The notes: generated by a model not told the origin, from the letters alone. A stretch of DNA of 64,000 nt from Brachionus rotundiformis (GCA_016802295.1 JAESIW010000135.1:161180-225179), one strand, 5' to 3'. Numbered from the stretch's first letter, positions 1 through 11,945 are shown. Made by a program: numbers and translations.

Positions 1-345
1 GGACAAAAAAGATCCCTGGGTCGCTAAGAAGTATGTCGTATGAAATAAGGTTGAGTCAGTGAAGAGTGAGAGGAGACTTGATTGAAATGTACAAATTAGT
101 GAATGGACTTTAAACGGTAAACCTGGTCAGAGATCTGTAAATAGATCAGTAATTAAATGTCCAGCCGCGGCAAGTCCAGAGCGAAAGCTTTCTTGCTCAA
201 GTTAGAAACGATTTGCAGCTGCGGTTAGTGCCTTGTCCAAACAGAGTAATTCTGCACTGGACTAAGTTACCAGAAAATGTGGTAAAATGTAAGTCAACTG
301 CGAGAATCAAAGTTGCTTTAGGGTGATTTAATGGAATAGGCTTCT
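1..345 (+). pseudogene. LINE reverse-transcriptase C-terminal remnant
   Basis: Decayed 3' end of a non-LTR retrotransposon. Around 88-115 one frame reads RGDLIEMYKLVNGL, the conserved RGDLI-x-x-Y/F-K block found after the palm domain in CR1/Jockey-type elements. Around 208-330 another frame reads NDLQLRLVPCPNRVILHW followed by TKLPENVV, the 'NR-V-x-x-W-N-x-LP' block that ends such ORFs. The two blocks are separated by stops and a frame change, so the copy is dead. It is cut by the window edge and its 5' part is not visible. The match is to family hallmarks known in general, not to a named element. Confidence 0.6.
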
Positions 346-3300
346 ACAGCTTAACACTGCCTAATGGTGTTGGTAGGCTCAGACTCTTTACATGTTAGGT
401 GTCGCAGCAAGAACTGCTACTATTACTATTAGACCTTTCATTGTGCCGTGCACCATTGGTACAAATTATTATCACCGACCTTTTTATTGTCTGTAAAGAT
501 TGGAACCTAAATTAATTCTGTATATTATCTTATTTGTTCTAAATTTATGTCCGATAAGTAAATGGAAAGAGATAAATTGAACCAATCTTGGCTAAAAAGT
601 GATATAATCAAAAAACGATTCTTATTCCTATATCTATTTGAATTTAATTTTAATAATTGTACACTTTTTTAATTGGAACATAGAGTTTGGAAATCTTAAT
701 TTCACGAATTAATTTGCAACAAAAAAAATCATGTTCAAAACATCATTTAAATTAATTAACTTTTAAAAAGTGATTTGGTCAAGACCCACTTCTGCTTTAG
801 AATAAAAAAAGTCTCATTAATGTGTTAGATTAACATATCATAAACAATGAAAAAAAAACACAATTTAAATACTATTCTGTTGACTTTATTATCTATTGTC
901 TAATTTTGAGCTTAATCTATAAATCTAAAAATCAAATAAAGCCTGAAACTTTGCCAAACAAACTCTTTTATAATCATTAACTAGTTTTATTGTAGTCATA
1001 GTGGCCATTTGAATTGTGTAATTTAAAATCTAAATTTAGATCACCTTAGAGGACTCGCTGCTGAGCTAGCTTTGTATTTGACTCGGTGTGACGTTTGGGC
1101 TATTTGTGTCACCTGAACCAGGGATACTCTGTTAATTTTTAATGATCCTAAAAATCCTAAAATCAAACTAGTTAAATACGATATATTTGCTCGAGTTTTA
1201 ATTTAAAATGCTTAAATTTCTAAATTAATAAAGTGTCCTACATAGTTACTTATTTTTAAATTGATAATTTAATTAACTTTTTTGGTTGTGTGTAGAGCCT
1301 TATGGGCCTAAATCTATGCAAATCTAAATGGTTTGTTAATAATTAAAATACACGAGCTCATATTGAATAGATCAGTCTAATAATTAAGAGCATCGTTAGC
1401 CGATATGTGTAATTATATAAATCTGACCAGTTTCTGTTTTGCTTACTTAACTTTTATTCTTTTTATTTCAAGCCGGCCTCGGACTTGGGTTTTGTTCTAA
1501 GCGTAAAAAATTTTAATTATTTTCTTAAATTTCTCATTAGGGTTCAATAAAATTTGAAAATAACACTTAGCCCATGCTGGCTTCAAATAGCTGACCACGG
1601 TCTGTAGCAAAGAGCATCGATTAAAAATCAATAAAATTTATCTATGTATGATGATTGATATTTTTAAATAAAACAACTTTAAATAAAAATAAAACTAATG
1701 TTTGTTTATTATTTTTCTTGTATACAATGTCCATGATGATAGCAAAATCTTAATTAAATTTTTTCTCTCTACAAAGATCAAACAAAGAAGCCTGGAAAAC
1801 AAGTTAGTTCCAATTGAGTGGATTTTTTGATTGTACCCGCCAATATCTATCATAAATCAATTTGACTATTTATAATATTTCGTAACATCCGTATATATAT
1901 ATTTTTTTTTTATATAATAACAATAAATAGTGGTTAAATTAAATTATACAAAACATGCTGAATTTGGTGCAATTTTGGTCTAGTTTTAAAATTTCTAGCA
2001 AAAACTAATTAAGTTAATAAAGACTTTGAAGTAAAACTCGTCCCGAGATGCTGAGATAAGGGAGAATTTCTTTTCAGCTCAATAAAACTATTAGTTTAAG
2101 GTATTTATTTGAAAAAAATATATAAGTATATTTATATAAAAATATTCATGAAATTGTAGAATTTCGTAGGGAATCGTTATGTATTCAAATGAATCCCATA
2201 TGTGATATGCCTTTTGTAGAACCATATAAATGGGTTAACGAGGCATTGATTGCATAAGCTATTTAGACTTAATTTTATTATCTAAAGTTATAACAAATGC
2301 AGAATAGTTATCCTAGCTCTTAGGGCTATATTGACAGGACTAGGTTTTTTCTCATTATTTATCAAGCGTTCGTAATACCAAGTAGTCTGCGTTCCACAAA
2401 ATTGAGGAGTCTTATGGCTCGAATCGCGGCTTTAAAGCATTTTTTAATTTTAGGTCAATTCAAACGGACTCATGCGGCTAAATGTTAAAAATCGTCCATG
2501 TGAACTCAACTCTTAATAATTACAGGACTAGTTTTATGGATGATTTTTAACTATTTTTTTAATTTTTTTGTTTAAAATTAATAAATTAATTGCGGTATAA
2601 ATTGTTTTTATTTAACTTTAATCAATAAATAAAATTTCTTCAAAAAAAAACCCAAAAAAGTGCTGCTGAATTCCTAGAGATGAAAAACTATTGATCATGA
2701 TAAGTTTAATATCGATTCGGATGAAGACATTTTTAATTAAAAGTACATAAAACCTATTATTACATAATGGTCTTAAGAATCCATGGGCTAATCTTGAAAT
2801 CAAATTAATAAGATGCTAAAAAAGTTTCTTTTTAGATTTGATAGATAGATATCTGTTTTTAGAAATTGTTGGCATTTGTTTGGTAATTATTTTTTATATT
2901 CATAAATTTTTTTTCAATTTAAAATTTATTTTGCAAAATTTTTTGAAAAAACATCTCAAGACTACATTTAAAAATCATGATTGTGCCAAATTAATATGGA
3001 CTGAAATTTTTCTCATAAGAAACATACAAAATTTAGTTCAAAAAAAATTTTCTTCATTACCAAATAAAAACAGCATATTAATAATGACTATTTAAAAAAC
3101 AAAAAATTTAATCATATATATTATAAAATTTGCTTTATACAGCTGATGAGCTGACTTGACAAATTTTAAAGTTTCAAGCCATTTTTACCATGTCATTCTG
3201 AACAAAAAATGATATAAAAAGACTGAAATTTATGAAAAATATGAAAATGATGAAAAATATAATACTGATAAGAGTATTAGTAAAGAACAAAATCTATCTA

Positions 3301-3677
3301 ATTATATTTATATTTTTATATATTTCAATAAGAGCATTTAATTTTGAAGACAATTATTAGTTTAATATTTTCATTATTAATTCGTTCAAAACTCAATCTA
3401 ATTAACAAATAAATATTTTTTTTAAATCGTATTAAGTTTTTTTATTCAATCAAGTTAAATATTTACTCATAATGTAGAAATAATGTTATTTAAATAAAAA
3501 AGCAAATTAATTTTATCTGTAAATTACCTTGAATTTATTTTATCACAACTTTTATCTTAGTTTAATATAAAAAGAATAAATTATAAACTTATTAATCATT
3601 TTTTTTTAAGATTAAGCCATTTTAGTTTTGAATTAGATTTTTTTATATTACAGTTCGAATTTGATTTAAAAATAAAG
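346..3677. other. AT-rich intergenic stretch, no gene seen
   Basis: About 3.3 kb with no coding region I can support. Two ORFs of 61 and 85 codons (2618-2803 minus, 2838-3095 plus) are low-complexity Phe/Ile/Lys/Asn translations as expected by chance in such DNA. A short block near 1040-1140 is less AT-rich but has no open frame of note. The final ~30 bases before 3678 form the likely short 5' UTR of the PTGR1-like gene. Confidence 0.5.
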
Positions 3678-4976
3678 ATGAAAGCTAAGCAATGGGTTTT
3701 AGTTAAACACTTTGATGGTGAACCCAAAGATGAAGACCTGCAATTACAAGAGCTTGATTTACCTGATGAGCTTAAAGAAGGAGGTTTTTCAACTTAAGGA
3801 CAATTTTGGCCAAGAGTGCTAAATATGATTTTTTTTTTCCAGAAGTGTTATTAGAAGCAGTCTATCTTTCAGTAGATCCATTTATGAGACCATATTCCAG
3901 AACCAAAAATCCACCATTGACCATGTTTGGTGAACAAATTGCCAGGTATGGCAGCTTTAATTTCTAAATTTTGGCAAAACATTAAATTAAAAAAAAAGAG
4001 TAATTAAAACGAGAAATGGTGAGTTTCCATTAGGAACTGTGGTGTTGTCAATGAGCGGCTGGAAATCACATTTCATATCCAATGGTGAAGATTTAAGACC
4101 TATTAGCTTTGATCTAGGCAGCACTTCATTATCATACTGTCTTGGTACATTGGGAATGCCAGGGTAATTTTAATTTAAACGAAAATAAAGAAAAACAAAT
4201 TTTAAAAATCGTAAAGAGCTACTGCCTATTTTGGTCTTGGTCTATTGGAGCCAAAGAAAGGCGATAAACTTATTTTAAATGGAGCAGCTGGAGCAGTGGG
4301 AAGCATAGTTGGTCAATTGGCCAAGATTCATGGGGTCGAAGTCATTGCGTTTGTTGGCTCAGATGAGAAACTCGACTGGTGCAAAAACGAGCTTGGATTC
4401 GACCATGTATTTAATTATAAAAAGGTTAATTTTAGCGAACAAATAAGTCAAATTGCACCTGATGGTTGTGAGCTGTTTTTTGATAATGTATCATTTTATT
4501 AGAATATAAAAACCTTTGATTTTTTATAATAGCTGAATAAAGGTTGGTGGTGATTGGTATCACACTGTGATCAATAAACACTTGAAAAAATATGGTAAAG
4601 CAGTAATCTGTGGAAGTATCGAAAATTACAATGATAAGAGTGAAAAATTGTGTAATAATTTACGATTCTTATCATTAATTAATAAAATTTAAAATAATAA
4701 AAATTCAGATCCGGCTACAAATTACAAAATTCTTTCGCTGGAGCTCAAAATTCAAGGAATTATAGTGCTCACGTTTGCAAAAGATTGGCCTAAGGCATTT
4801 ACCGAAATGAACCAGTACATTCAAGAAGTATTATCTATTTATTATTTATTATTAATTCAGATTTTTTAAATTCATACCTATTAAAAAAGGGTAAATTAAA
4901 AGTCAAAGAAACTTTGTATGAAGGTTTTGAGAATATGAGAACTGCATTTTATGGCTTATTTAAAGGTGCATATTGA
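3678..4976 (+). CDS. PTGR1: Prostaglandin reductase 1-like NADP-dependent oxidoreductase
   Basis: Seven exons: 3678-3783, 3843-3945, 3999-4163, 4217-4487, 4543-4651, 4709-4827, 4890-4976 (319 aa). The family (medium-chain dehydrogenase/reductase, leukotriene B4 12-hydroxydehydrogenase) reduces the 13,14 double bond of 15-keto-prostaglandins and other enones with NADPH in the cytosol. The order matches PTGR1: EVLLEAVYLSVDPFMR near the N-terminus, GTLGMPGATAYFGLGLL, the nucleotide-binding loop NGAAGAVGSIVGQLAK, VGSDEKLDWCKNELGFD, FDNVGGDW and EGFENMRTAFYGLFKG. All introns are GT-AG, 50-62 nt, and keep frame. Oddity: it ends at FKGAY, about eight residues short of the usual NLGK-x-V/I-V ending of PTGR1. 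PTGR2 is the alternative name but the sequence looks closer to PTGR1. Confidence 0.93.
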
Positions 4977-6330
4977 GTTCATCGCATGTAAAAAAAGACA
5001 TAAAATTTCTATAATTTATTCAACAATACATTGTAATCTTTAACGAATAAAATTATATTTTGGATTATATTGGTTAATTAAATAAATGAATAGAACAATG
5101 AGAAAAAGTTAATTGAATTGATTGAGAAAAGTATTAATCCATGCGCATTCTTCGATGAATAAGTTGTTCCATCCTTTGTTCGATCTTTTGAAATAGGCAT
5201 TTTGTGTTTGATCATATAATTTCTCTAAACCTTTCCCTAAATTAAATATTTTGAAGTCGCGTCCATTTTTGAAATTGAGAGACATGTGATGAAAATGCAT
5301 GAATATACTTATTCAATGTATATTTTTTTGCATAATTAGTTTTTTTAATTCTTTAATCCCACCAATAGAAAGCATATTACGATGGTAGAAAACATTTCTC
5401 CTGCATAAATTAAAAAAATTCTATGTCTTGTTCGACTCAATATGGAAAACACTGGAAAAGCTATTGTCAAAGCTTAATAAATCAAATGATACAATTATCT
5501 AATTTAAATTTTTATAAATTTAGAATTTAGAATAAGCTTTTTTTCTATAATCAAATAAAAAGATTCTCGAGAAAATTTTTTGGCACAAAATTTAATCTTT
5601 TTTTATCAATGATCAATGTTTATTTATATTTATTTCATCATATATAAAAAGTGTTGATTTTATTGTTTGGCCTAAATAACGGAAAAGTATTGATTACATA
5701 TGCGAAAATAATAACAAATGATATTTTTAGATAGTCATAAATAAAATAAAAACTATCAATTTATTGTTTAATGAGTAAATATTCAGTATCTAATTGAAAA
5801 ATTTCAAAATAATTCCATACAAAAAGGAATACAGATATTGATTATGATTTTAATTAAATCTAATTTATTAAAGTTAAGTCTAATTTAATAAAAATAATCT
5901 ATTCTAATTAAAAATATTCAATTTAATAAAAACTACATCTTTTATTAAAGAAAGTTTCTAACATAATAAAAATAAAGCAAATTTATTTATTTTTTAAGGT
6001 GCATCTAGAACAAAAAAAATATCTTCTTTTAGCCATTGGCATGTTGCAAGTTGAGCACAATTTATTTTCTTCACTTTAAGAACCTTTGTCCAGTTTTCTT
6101 TTTTTCGCATTTGCATAAAAAGATCTAGAAGCAGTTGGAGATTTTCATCATCGACATTTTCAATACTTTTTGAGCCTGTGCGTTGCGTTGTTTCATTTGG
6201 TTAATCTTGGTGATTTAATTACAAGTTTTTCTCGATATTATAGATAAATATTTGTGCAATTTTTGAATGGTGTATTTTTAATTGTATAGATATTAATTGG
6301 TCAAAGACTTTTTGTATGTTTATAACAAAC
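4977..6330. other. Intergenic; one weak 63-codon ORF on the minus strand
   Basis: Mostly AT-rich filler. The only hint of coding is a minus-strand ORF at 5109-5300, convergent with the PTGR1-like gene. Its translation is richer in Trp, Cys and Gly than random AT-rich ORFs (for example SNKGWNNLFIEECAWINTF). I see no splice acceptor, partner exon or known domain, so it is at best a small orphan gene or gene fragment. Confidence 0.3.
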
Positions 6331-6965
6331 AAACAAGAAACCTGAATGTCTTATACTAGAAGGTATTAAAATTGAAGTTATCACGAAATTTAAGTTACTT
6401 GGAGTCAATCTTGATTCCAAACTAGAATTTGGTCAACATGTAAGTGATATTCGGAAGCTTATAAACTATAGACTCTTTTCAATTAAAAAACTTTTTTATT
6501 TGTCTTTCTCGGCAAAAAGTCAATTCTTTAAAACTTTTATTCTTCCTTACTTTGATTATTGTCTTTCTTTAATCATTTACTTTCACAAATCTAGTATACA
6601 AAGACTTTCTAATTATCATTGTTTATTTAAACTGTTTAATATTAAATTTTCATCTGATGATCCTATTGTTATTAATGATTACTTAAAAAATTTAAACTTT
6701 TCAATTTTCATCAGGGAATTTTTCTTAGACTAGGACTTTTTTCATTCAAGATTTTCTCATCTCAAAATCCACCAATTTTAGCAAAGCAACTAAGAACAAA
6801 TGAAGTGTAAAATTTACCGTATGAATTAAGAAACAAGAAGCATCTTATTGAAATAGCTTCACAGCGGAAAGTTGGTGAATCAACTTTTGGATTTTATTTT
6901 ACTAAATTTATTAACAGTTTTTTTAAAAACAATTTACTACAAGCATAAACACTTTCTCTTTGAGA
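6330..6965 (+). pseudogene. LINE fragment, C-terminal part of reverse transcriptase (copy C)
   Basis: Remnant of the same non-LTR family as the copies at 7.6-8.1 kb and 39.8-41.2 kb, but in opposite orientation and more diverged. One frame gives SFSAKSQFFKTFILPYFDYC, matching VKIQFFKTFILPYFDYC in the 40-kb copy. Further on, after stops and frame changes, it gives ELRNKKHLIEIAS and ESTFGFYFTKFIN, matching NLRNSENLIEPTS and EKTFGFFYSRLIN. The upstream part reads KFKLLGVNLDSKLEFGQHV, the usual 'LGV-x-LD' block after the RT palm. No intact palm domain is present, so this is a 5'-truncated dead copy. Confidence 0.75.
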
Positions 6966-7635
6966 AAATTTTTATATGAAAATATGAAAACAATGATAAA
7001 TAAATGTTTATCAATCAATGAAAAATTTAGATTTGTAATTAAAAAAATTTAGACTTACTTTTATACTTTTAATAATTTGTATTTTTCTTTTTTAACTATG
7101 AAATTGGGTTCCATGATATAATTATTATGGAGCCTTAAACTTAAAAAGTTAACTGATAACCAGATAGACAATTATCTTATTTAACTTTTTTTTACATTTA
7201 ATAAAAAAATAAATCAAACTATTAGTTATTTACGTATATACAAGAAAAAAAGTAAAACATGTGCAAGACTTAAATTGATAATTGATTATGTTGACCTAAA
7301 AAAAAGAAAATAAAGTTTTTATTTTTGGTAAAAAGATGCCACAAAGTATGTTGCACTATGTTGAACCATTTTTTAAATATCTTATTTCTTCGATTATAAG
7401 TAACCACAAATACAAGAAAATTGCTTCTATTTCAATCAAAAACTATCCCCTATTCGAATTAATTTTTACAAAAAATGTGCCTTGTTTCAAAGAAATTTTC
7501 TCTAATAGAAGTAAATAAAGCCAAATTTTTCTTTTATTTGAATCAAATTTTTTGAATGAAAAATTTCCGGGAAAATGCCTTAATGACCAAACTTTCTTAT
7601 ATTTGATGAATATTTTTTTAAGTAAATTCAAATTT
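6966..7635. other. AT-rich spacer between two LINE fragments
   Basis: No feature recognised. Short ORFs at 7336-7518 and 7443-7691 overlap on opposite strands; the second runs into the LINE 3' tail and is not a gene. Confidence 0.4.
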
Positions 7636-8090
7636 TTAATTTCAAGGTTAATCAACAGGCTAGTGCCCTTGTCATAAAGACCGATTAACACTCCATTTAT
7701 TTAACTAATAAAATAAATTTTACAAATTAAAATTAAATTGTATCTAATTAAATAATCATTTAAAAAAGTAAAACATTGAAATATTTAGATTAAATTTTTT
7801 GAATTTTTTTAACAAAATCTGAGAAAATTAAATTGATATTATTAAAAATTGAATGCCTGAATGTTGTGAATTTCAACATTGATCTCTTGATCACAAAGCA
7901 ATTTATAAGTCTTGAGTAGAAAAATCCAAAAGTTTTTTCGCCATATACTGATTTTGATGTTAGTTCTATCAAATTCTCACTGTTCCTTAAATTATATTTC
8001 AAATTTCTCGAGTCATTCTTCTTTAAATTCTGCCTTAGATTTTCAGGAGAGTTATGAGAGTATAGTGTTTTATAAGCAAAAGATAAATAA
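7636..8090 (-). pseudogene. LINE fragment with conserved 3' tail (copy A)
   Basis: 5'-truncated non-LTR copy on the minus strand. The ORF part (about 7790-8090) encodes KYNLRNSENLIELTSKSV and GEKTFGFFYSRLINC, nearly identical to the copy at 39.9-40.2 kb. Downstream on the element is a shared 3' untranslated tail (about 7640-7705) containing GGTCTTTATGACAAGG. The same tail is at 39800-39860 and partial versions lie near 26880 and 48560. The tail ends in an AT-rich tract near 7636. Confidence 0.75.
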
Positions 8091-8627
8091 ATGTATCGGC
8101 CAAGTGGATGTTAGTGCAATGTGTAGACTACCACTACTGAGTGAGAGCTAAATATTCTAAAAGGCCAAAATTGTAATATTGCGAAATAAACCTGACTAAA
8201 GTATGCATTCAAAGTTAGCAAACAAAAAATTAGACAATACGAGTGTTAAGTTAGATTTGTACATGTTAAGAAAATTTAAAACTCACCGCGCCATTCAACA
8301 AATCAAAATTATTACAAGCCAATCAAGACAATTCCCATTCAAACTAAATTGCCCATTTTGTTCAACTAGCTCAACAATGCATCACATATAAAAACTATTA
8401 AACACTTTTAAACATCAACATGCGTTTAAATTCTCTCCAAGACTCAATTTACATTCAAATATATTTATTTTTTTAATAAAATAAAAAAATATAAAAAAAA
8501 ATAAAAATTTTAGTCTTTCTATCATTCATTTAAAAAGACTTTCTAAAATTTAATATTTTAATTTAATTTAGCTAGTAACCCTAGGAATACAAAATAATTA
8601 ATCAAAATAAAACAAGACACAGATAGA

Positions 8628-10166
8628 ATGCCGCTATCATCACGGATAAACAAGAGCGAGCCGCGGACGAAGCGCGCCAAGACGGAGCGCAAGTCGGCCG
8701 GCTCGGGCACCACACAAACATCGTCGTCGAGCAGCGGGACACGGTCGTCCGGCCGGCTGACGCCCAAAAAACAGCCCAAGCACTCGTCCTCGGACGACGA
8801 GCCGCTCGAGACCAAGGCCAAAAAGAACACGACCGCGAAAAAAAGCGAAAAACACAAGGCGGACAGCTCGGACTCGGCCGACACGTCCAACACGACGTCG
8901 GGCGTGGGCACACTGGCCGACGAGCCGGCCATGAACGAGGAGCCGGCGGCCGAGACCACGCCGGTCAAGACCAAAGGCGTCGACGCCATCCCTGCTGTAC
9001 CAAGGCCCGACAAGCCCGGCCTGGTGCTCTCGGTCGGCGAGAACTTGTCCAATCAGCTCGGTCTCGGCGCCGAGATCGACAACCGCAAAAAACCCCAATT
9101 GGTCAAGGAATTGCCCGATGACGTGATACAAATAGCCGCTGGCGGCATGCACTCGGCCTGTTTGACCAAAGAGGGCGTCGTGTACACGTTCGGATGCAAC
9201 GACGAGTTTGCGCTCGGCCGCGACAACGACGACGAAATAGACAAGGTCGAGTTGCCCGAGAGAATTGTGGAGATAAGCGCGGGCGACAGTCACACGGCCG
9301 CGTTGAGCGAATCGGGCGCCGTGTACGCATGGGGCACGTTCAGAGACGGCAGCGGCGTTCTCGGCATGGAGCAGAAGCGCATCGCCAAAACGCCGATGAA
9401 ATTTTCGCTCAAGAGCCAAGTGGAGAAGATATCGTCGGGCGCCGACCACCTGGTGTTCTTGACGAAGACGGGCGAGGTGTTCACGGCGGGCAACTCGGAG
9501 CACGGCCAGCTGGGCCGCGTGTCCAAGTACAACAGCTGCCGGGGCGGCCGCCGCGGCTCGGACATGATTCTGGCGCCGGGCCTGGTCCGGCTGGGCCGCC
9601 GCAAGGAGCTCGCCGGCCACAAGCAGATCGAGAACGTGTGGACCACGCCCTACTGCACGTTCCTCAAGGTCAAGGACGCCGACGTGCTCATCGGCTTCGG
9701 CCTCAACAACTCCTACCAGCTCGGCATCGACGACTGCGAGAACCGCTACCAGCCGGACGTGCTCGCCGCGCTCAAGTTCGACGGCACTCTGGTCAAGGTC
9801 ATCGGCGGCATGCACCACACCCTCTTCCTCGACTCGCTCGGCCACGTCTACGCCATGGGCTCGCACCGCTACGGCTCGCTCGGTCTCGGCAAAATAGACG
9901 CCGACCTGAAGGCGCCCGTGCGCATCGACCAGCTCGAGGACATAGTCGACATTGCGGCCAATACGAACGTGTCGTATGCAATTGACAAGAATGGCAAAGC
10001 GTACAGCTGGGGCACCAACTACTCCAAGCAGCTGGGCCTCGACACCGAGGACGACTACTTGACGCCCACTCGCATCGCCTCCAAACAGCTCGATGTCCGT
10101 GACGTGTACACGGTCAGCGTCGGCGGTCAGCACACGCTCTATGTCGTAAGCGAAGAAAAAGACTAA
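8628..10166 (+). CDS. RCC1: RCC1, Ran guanine-nucleotide exchange factor
   Basis: Single-exon gene of 512 codons. RCC1 binds chromatin and exchanges GDP for GTP on Ran, driving nuclear transport and spindle assembly. Residues 1 to about 125 are a basic/Ser-rich tail (KRAKTERKS, KKNTTAKKSEKHK) fitting a nuclear-localising, chromatin-binding N-terminus, longer than in vertebrate RCC1. Residues ~128-505 form the seven-blade propeller, with AAGGMHSACLTKEG, SAGDSHTAALSESG, SSGADHLVFLTKTG, HGQLGRV, GGMHHTLFLDS, YGSLGLG and SVGGQHTLYVV. Asp273 in SSGADHLV aligns with the catalytic Asp of human RCC1 (D182). The start is the first ATG after an AT-rich leader. Odd: base composition is very GC-rich compared with both flanks, and there are no introns although most neighbours have several. 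Confidence 0.95.
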   Translation: MPLSSRINKSEPRTKRAKTERKSAGSGTTQTSSSSSGTRSSGRLTPKKQPKHSSSDDEPLETKAKKNTTAKKSEKHKADSSDSADTSNTTSGVGTLADEPAMNEEPAAETTPVKTKGVDAIPAVPRPDKPGLVLSVGENLSNQLGLGAEIDNRKKPQLVKELPDDVIQIAAGGMHSACLTKEGVVYTFGCNDEFALGRDNDDEIDKVELPERIVEISAGDSHTAALSESGAVYAWGTFRDGSGVLGMEQKRIAKTPMKFSLKSQVEKISSGADHLVFLTKTGEVFTAGNSEHGQLGRVSKYNSCRGGRRGSDMILAPGLVRLGRRKELAGHKQIENVWTTPYCTFLKVKDADVLIGFGLNNSYQLGIDDCENRYQPDVLAALKFDGTLVKVIGGMHHTLFLDSLGHVYAMGSHRYGSLGLGKIDADLKAPVRIDQLEDIVDIAANTNVSYAIDKNGKAYSWGTNYSKQLGLDTEDDYLTPTRIASKQLDVRDVYTVSVGGQHTLYVVSEEKD

Positions 10167-11569
10167 AAGTGGCCAACAGCCCAACCAACCAACAACCAAT
10201 AATTAAAAAAAATACATATAAATAAAAATAATAATAAAGAAATCGAATAAAAAAATTATATTTTCTTTTTTTCTTTTGAAAAAAAAATTTTTTTTTTTTT
10301 TTTTTTTTAATTTTTATTAAAATATTTTTATTAATTTAGAAATTAATTAATACTTTACAAAAAATAATACAACAAAACAAATTATTTTGATTAAATTTAT
10401 TATTACCATTTGGTTCAAATTAGTACCATTTCTATTCAATGTCAATGTCTCAAATTTTCTCATTTTTCTTTATCTCTTATTTTTCTCTTTTTTTTTTTTT
10501 ATATTATAATTTGTTGTTTAATATGATGTATTTTACTTTTAAATTGTATGTTTTATCTAAATGAGTGTGAGTGTAAAATGAGCTTCTGTCTCTCATATGT
10601 TTTAATTAATTAATTAATTAATAATTTTTTTTGATTTGTGATTGTAAAAACTGTCAATTTTGAAATTATGAGGTGTCCATGTCTTGTGTAAAGAGAGTTG
10701 TTTTTCGTTTTTTGTTGTCGGTCAGGGTCGGTGTCCACGGCCTGTGTCCGCCGGTATAACAGTTCCCTATATTTTTAGCTTTTTATTATTTTAAAATTGG
10801 CAGTTGGCAGTTTATTATCAATTTTAAATTTTATTTCTCTAATTTTTTTTCTTTTATTTTTAAATTTTGATTATCTTATTTTTATTTTGATCTGGAATCG
10901 ATGGATTTAATTAATTAATTAGAAAAAAGTTTAATAAAATAAACTTAAACTAAATTTTTTATTTTACTTATAATGCACTAAAGTTGTCTTTTATCAAAAG
11001 GATAATTTTACATAACCTCATTATCACGTAAATCTTATAAGTTTTGTTGTATATCAATAGAAAGACCTGAATGTCCTCTACAAGAAAATATTTTTGGTTA
11101 ACCCATGGCATCTACCATATTGCTTATATACCTTCCCAAAGTTGAGCCCCCATAGAATTATAATAATTAAAATGTGTGAAGACTTAAAACTTAACTTTCG
11201 TATTTCTTTTTAGTAAATATCAAACCATCCCATCACGTCATGTCAACCACGCAACCTTCGCTTGAACGCACGTTTCCCTTTCCAAACAAGAAAAGCAAAT
11301 AAGGCTGCCTATCGCAACAGCTTCTTACAGAAGTTCCTTCGAAAACTTCGCAACGATTCCAACAGCCAAAACGCGAGAGCAAGTCTCTATCTTGTTTAAT
11401 CATATAACTAGTTTATAATTTATAATTTATATATTTTGTATCTTTGTTACGATATGTCTGACAATTCTTACTTTATATTTTAATAATAATTATTGTACAA
11501 TTAGATTTAATTCTCAAATCAATAATTTTAATCAATAAAACGTTTAAATCTTAAATACTACAAGACTAG
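10167..11569. other. RCC1 3' flank and intergenic, with simple repeats
   Basis: Likely RCC1 3' UTR with AATAAA-type signals just after the stop (about 10220-10250), then a T-run at about 10288-10308 and a TAAT tandem repeat at 10601-10622. A less AT-rich block at 11200-11400 has one stop-free frame of roughly 45 codons ending near 11415 but no motif I recognise; it may be old transposon sequence. Confidence 0.4.
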
Positions 11570-11791
11570 TTGTTAGAGTTAGTGAAGTTTTTTGGTCACT
11601 TAAGCACTTACATGGTTGCGAAGATAAAGCTTTATCAGTATGCTACTTTGGTCGTAACCATTCAGGCATTTAGCTCTATAAGAGCTGGCCAGTCTTTCCT
11701 TTCTTTGTTCTACATCAAACACTTTTCTGTCGATACCCGCTTTAACACTAGAAAGCCCGAGAGGTTTCTAAAATCCTTCTTAAAAAAATAA
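11570..11791 (+). pseudogene. Probable LINE C-terminal fragment, plus orientation
   Basis: 73-codon open frame ending DTRFNTRKPERFLKSFLKK. The FNTRKP segment recurs on the opposite strand in the LINE remnant just to the right. The DNA behind this is a 19-bp perfect inverted repeat (11739-11757 and 11947-11965). I read it as the tail of a second LINE copy in inverted orientation. No independent domain supports a host gene here. Confidence 0.4.
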
Positions 11792-11945
11792 ACTTGAATA
11801 TTATCTCAAAGAGATAAGGTTATCAAAAATTACTAAAAAAAACTTAAATTCAACTTGTAATACTTAAATTTTTTAATCATATTTCAAATAAATTTTTGCT
11901 ATTTCTTTTGATATATTAATTTGAAATATCTGTTATAAATCAGCC

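Noticed and set aside
2838..3095. 85-codon plus-strand ORF
   Set aside because: Almost entirely Phe, Ile, Lys, Asn and Leu; no splice context or motif; expected by chance in AT-rich DNA.
5109..5300. 63-codon minus-strand ORF as a confident gene
   Set aside because: Composition is somewhat protein-like but there is no domain, no partner exon and no clear promoter; mentioned only as weak in the intergenic entry.
7912..8151. 79-codon plus-strand ORF
   Set aside because: Antisense to the LINE copy A coding region.
8203..8391. 62-codon ORF with a CPFC motif upstream of RCC1
   Set aside because: Has a Cys-x-x-Cys and trailing His that recall LINE C-terminal fingers, but it is too short and isolated to assign.
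9194..9985. 263-codon plus-strand ORF in another frame of RCC1
   Set aside because: Arg/Gly/Pro-rich shadow of the RCC1 frame, no homology, same cause as the antisense ORF.
8640..10199. 519-codon antisense ORF across RCC1
   Set aside because: Its translation is a low-information Arg/Val/Ala-rich mirror of the GC-rich RCC1 sense strand with no domain; long antisense frames are expected when third positions are mostly G or C.
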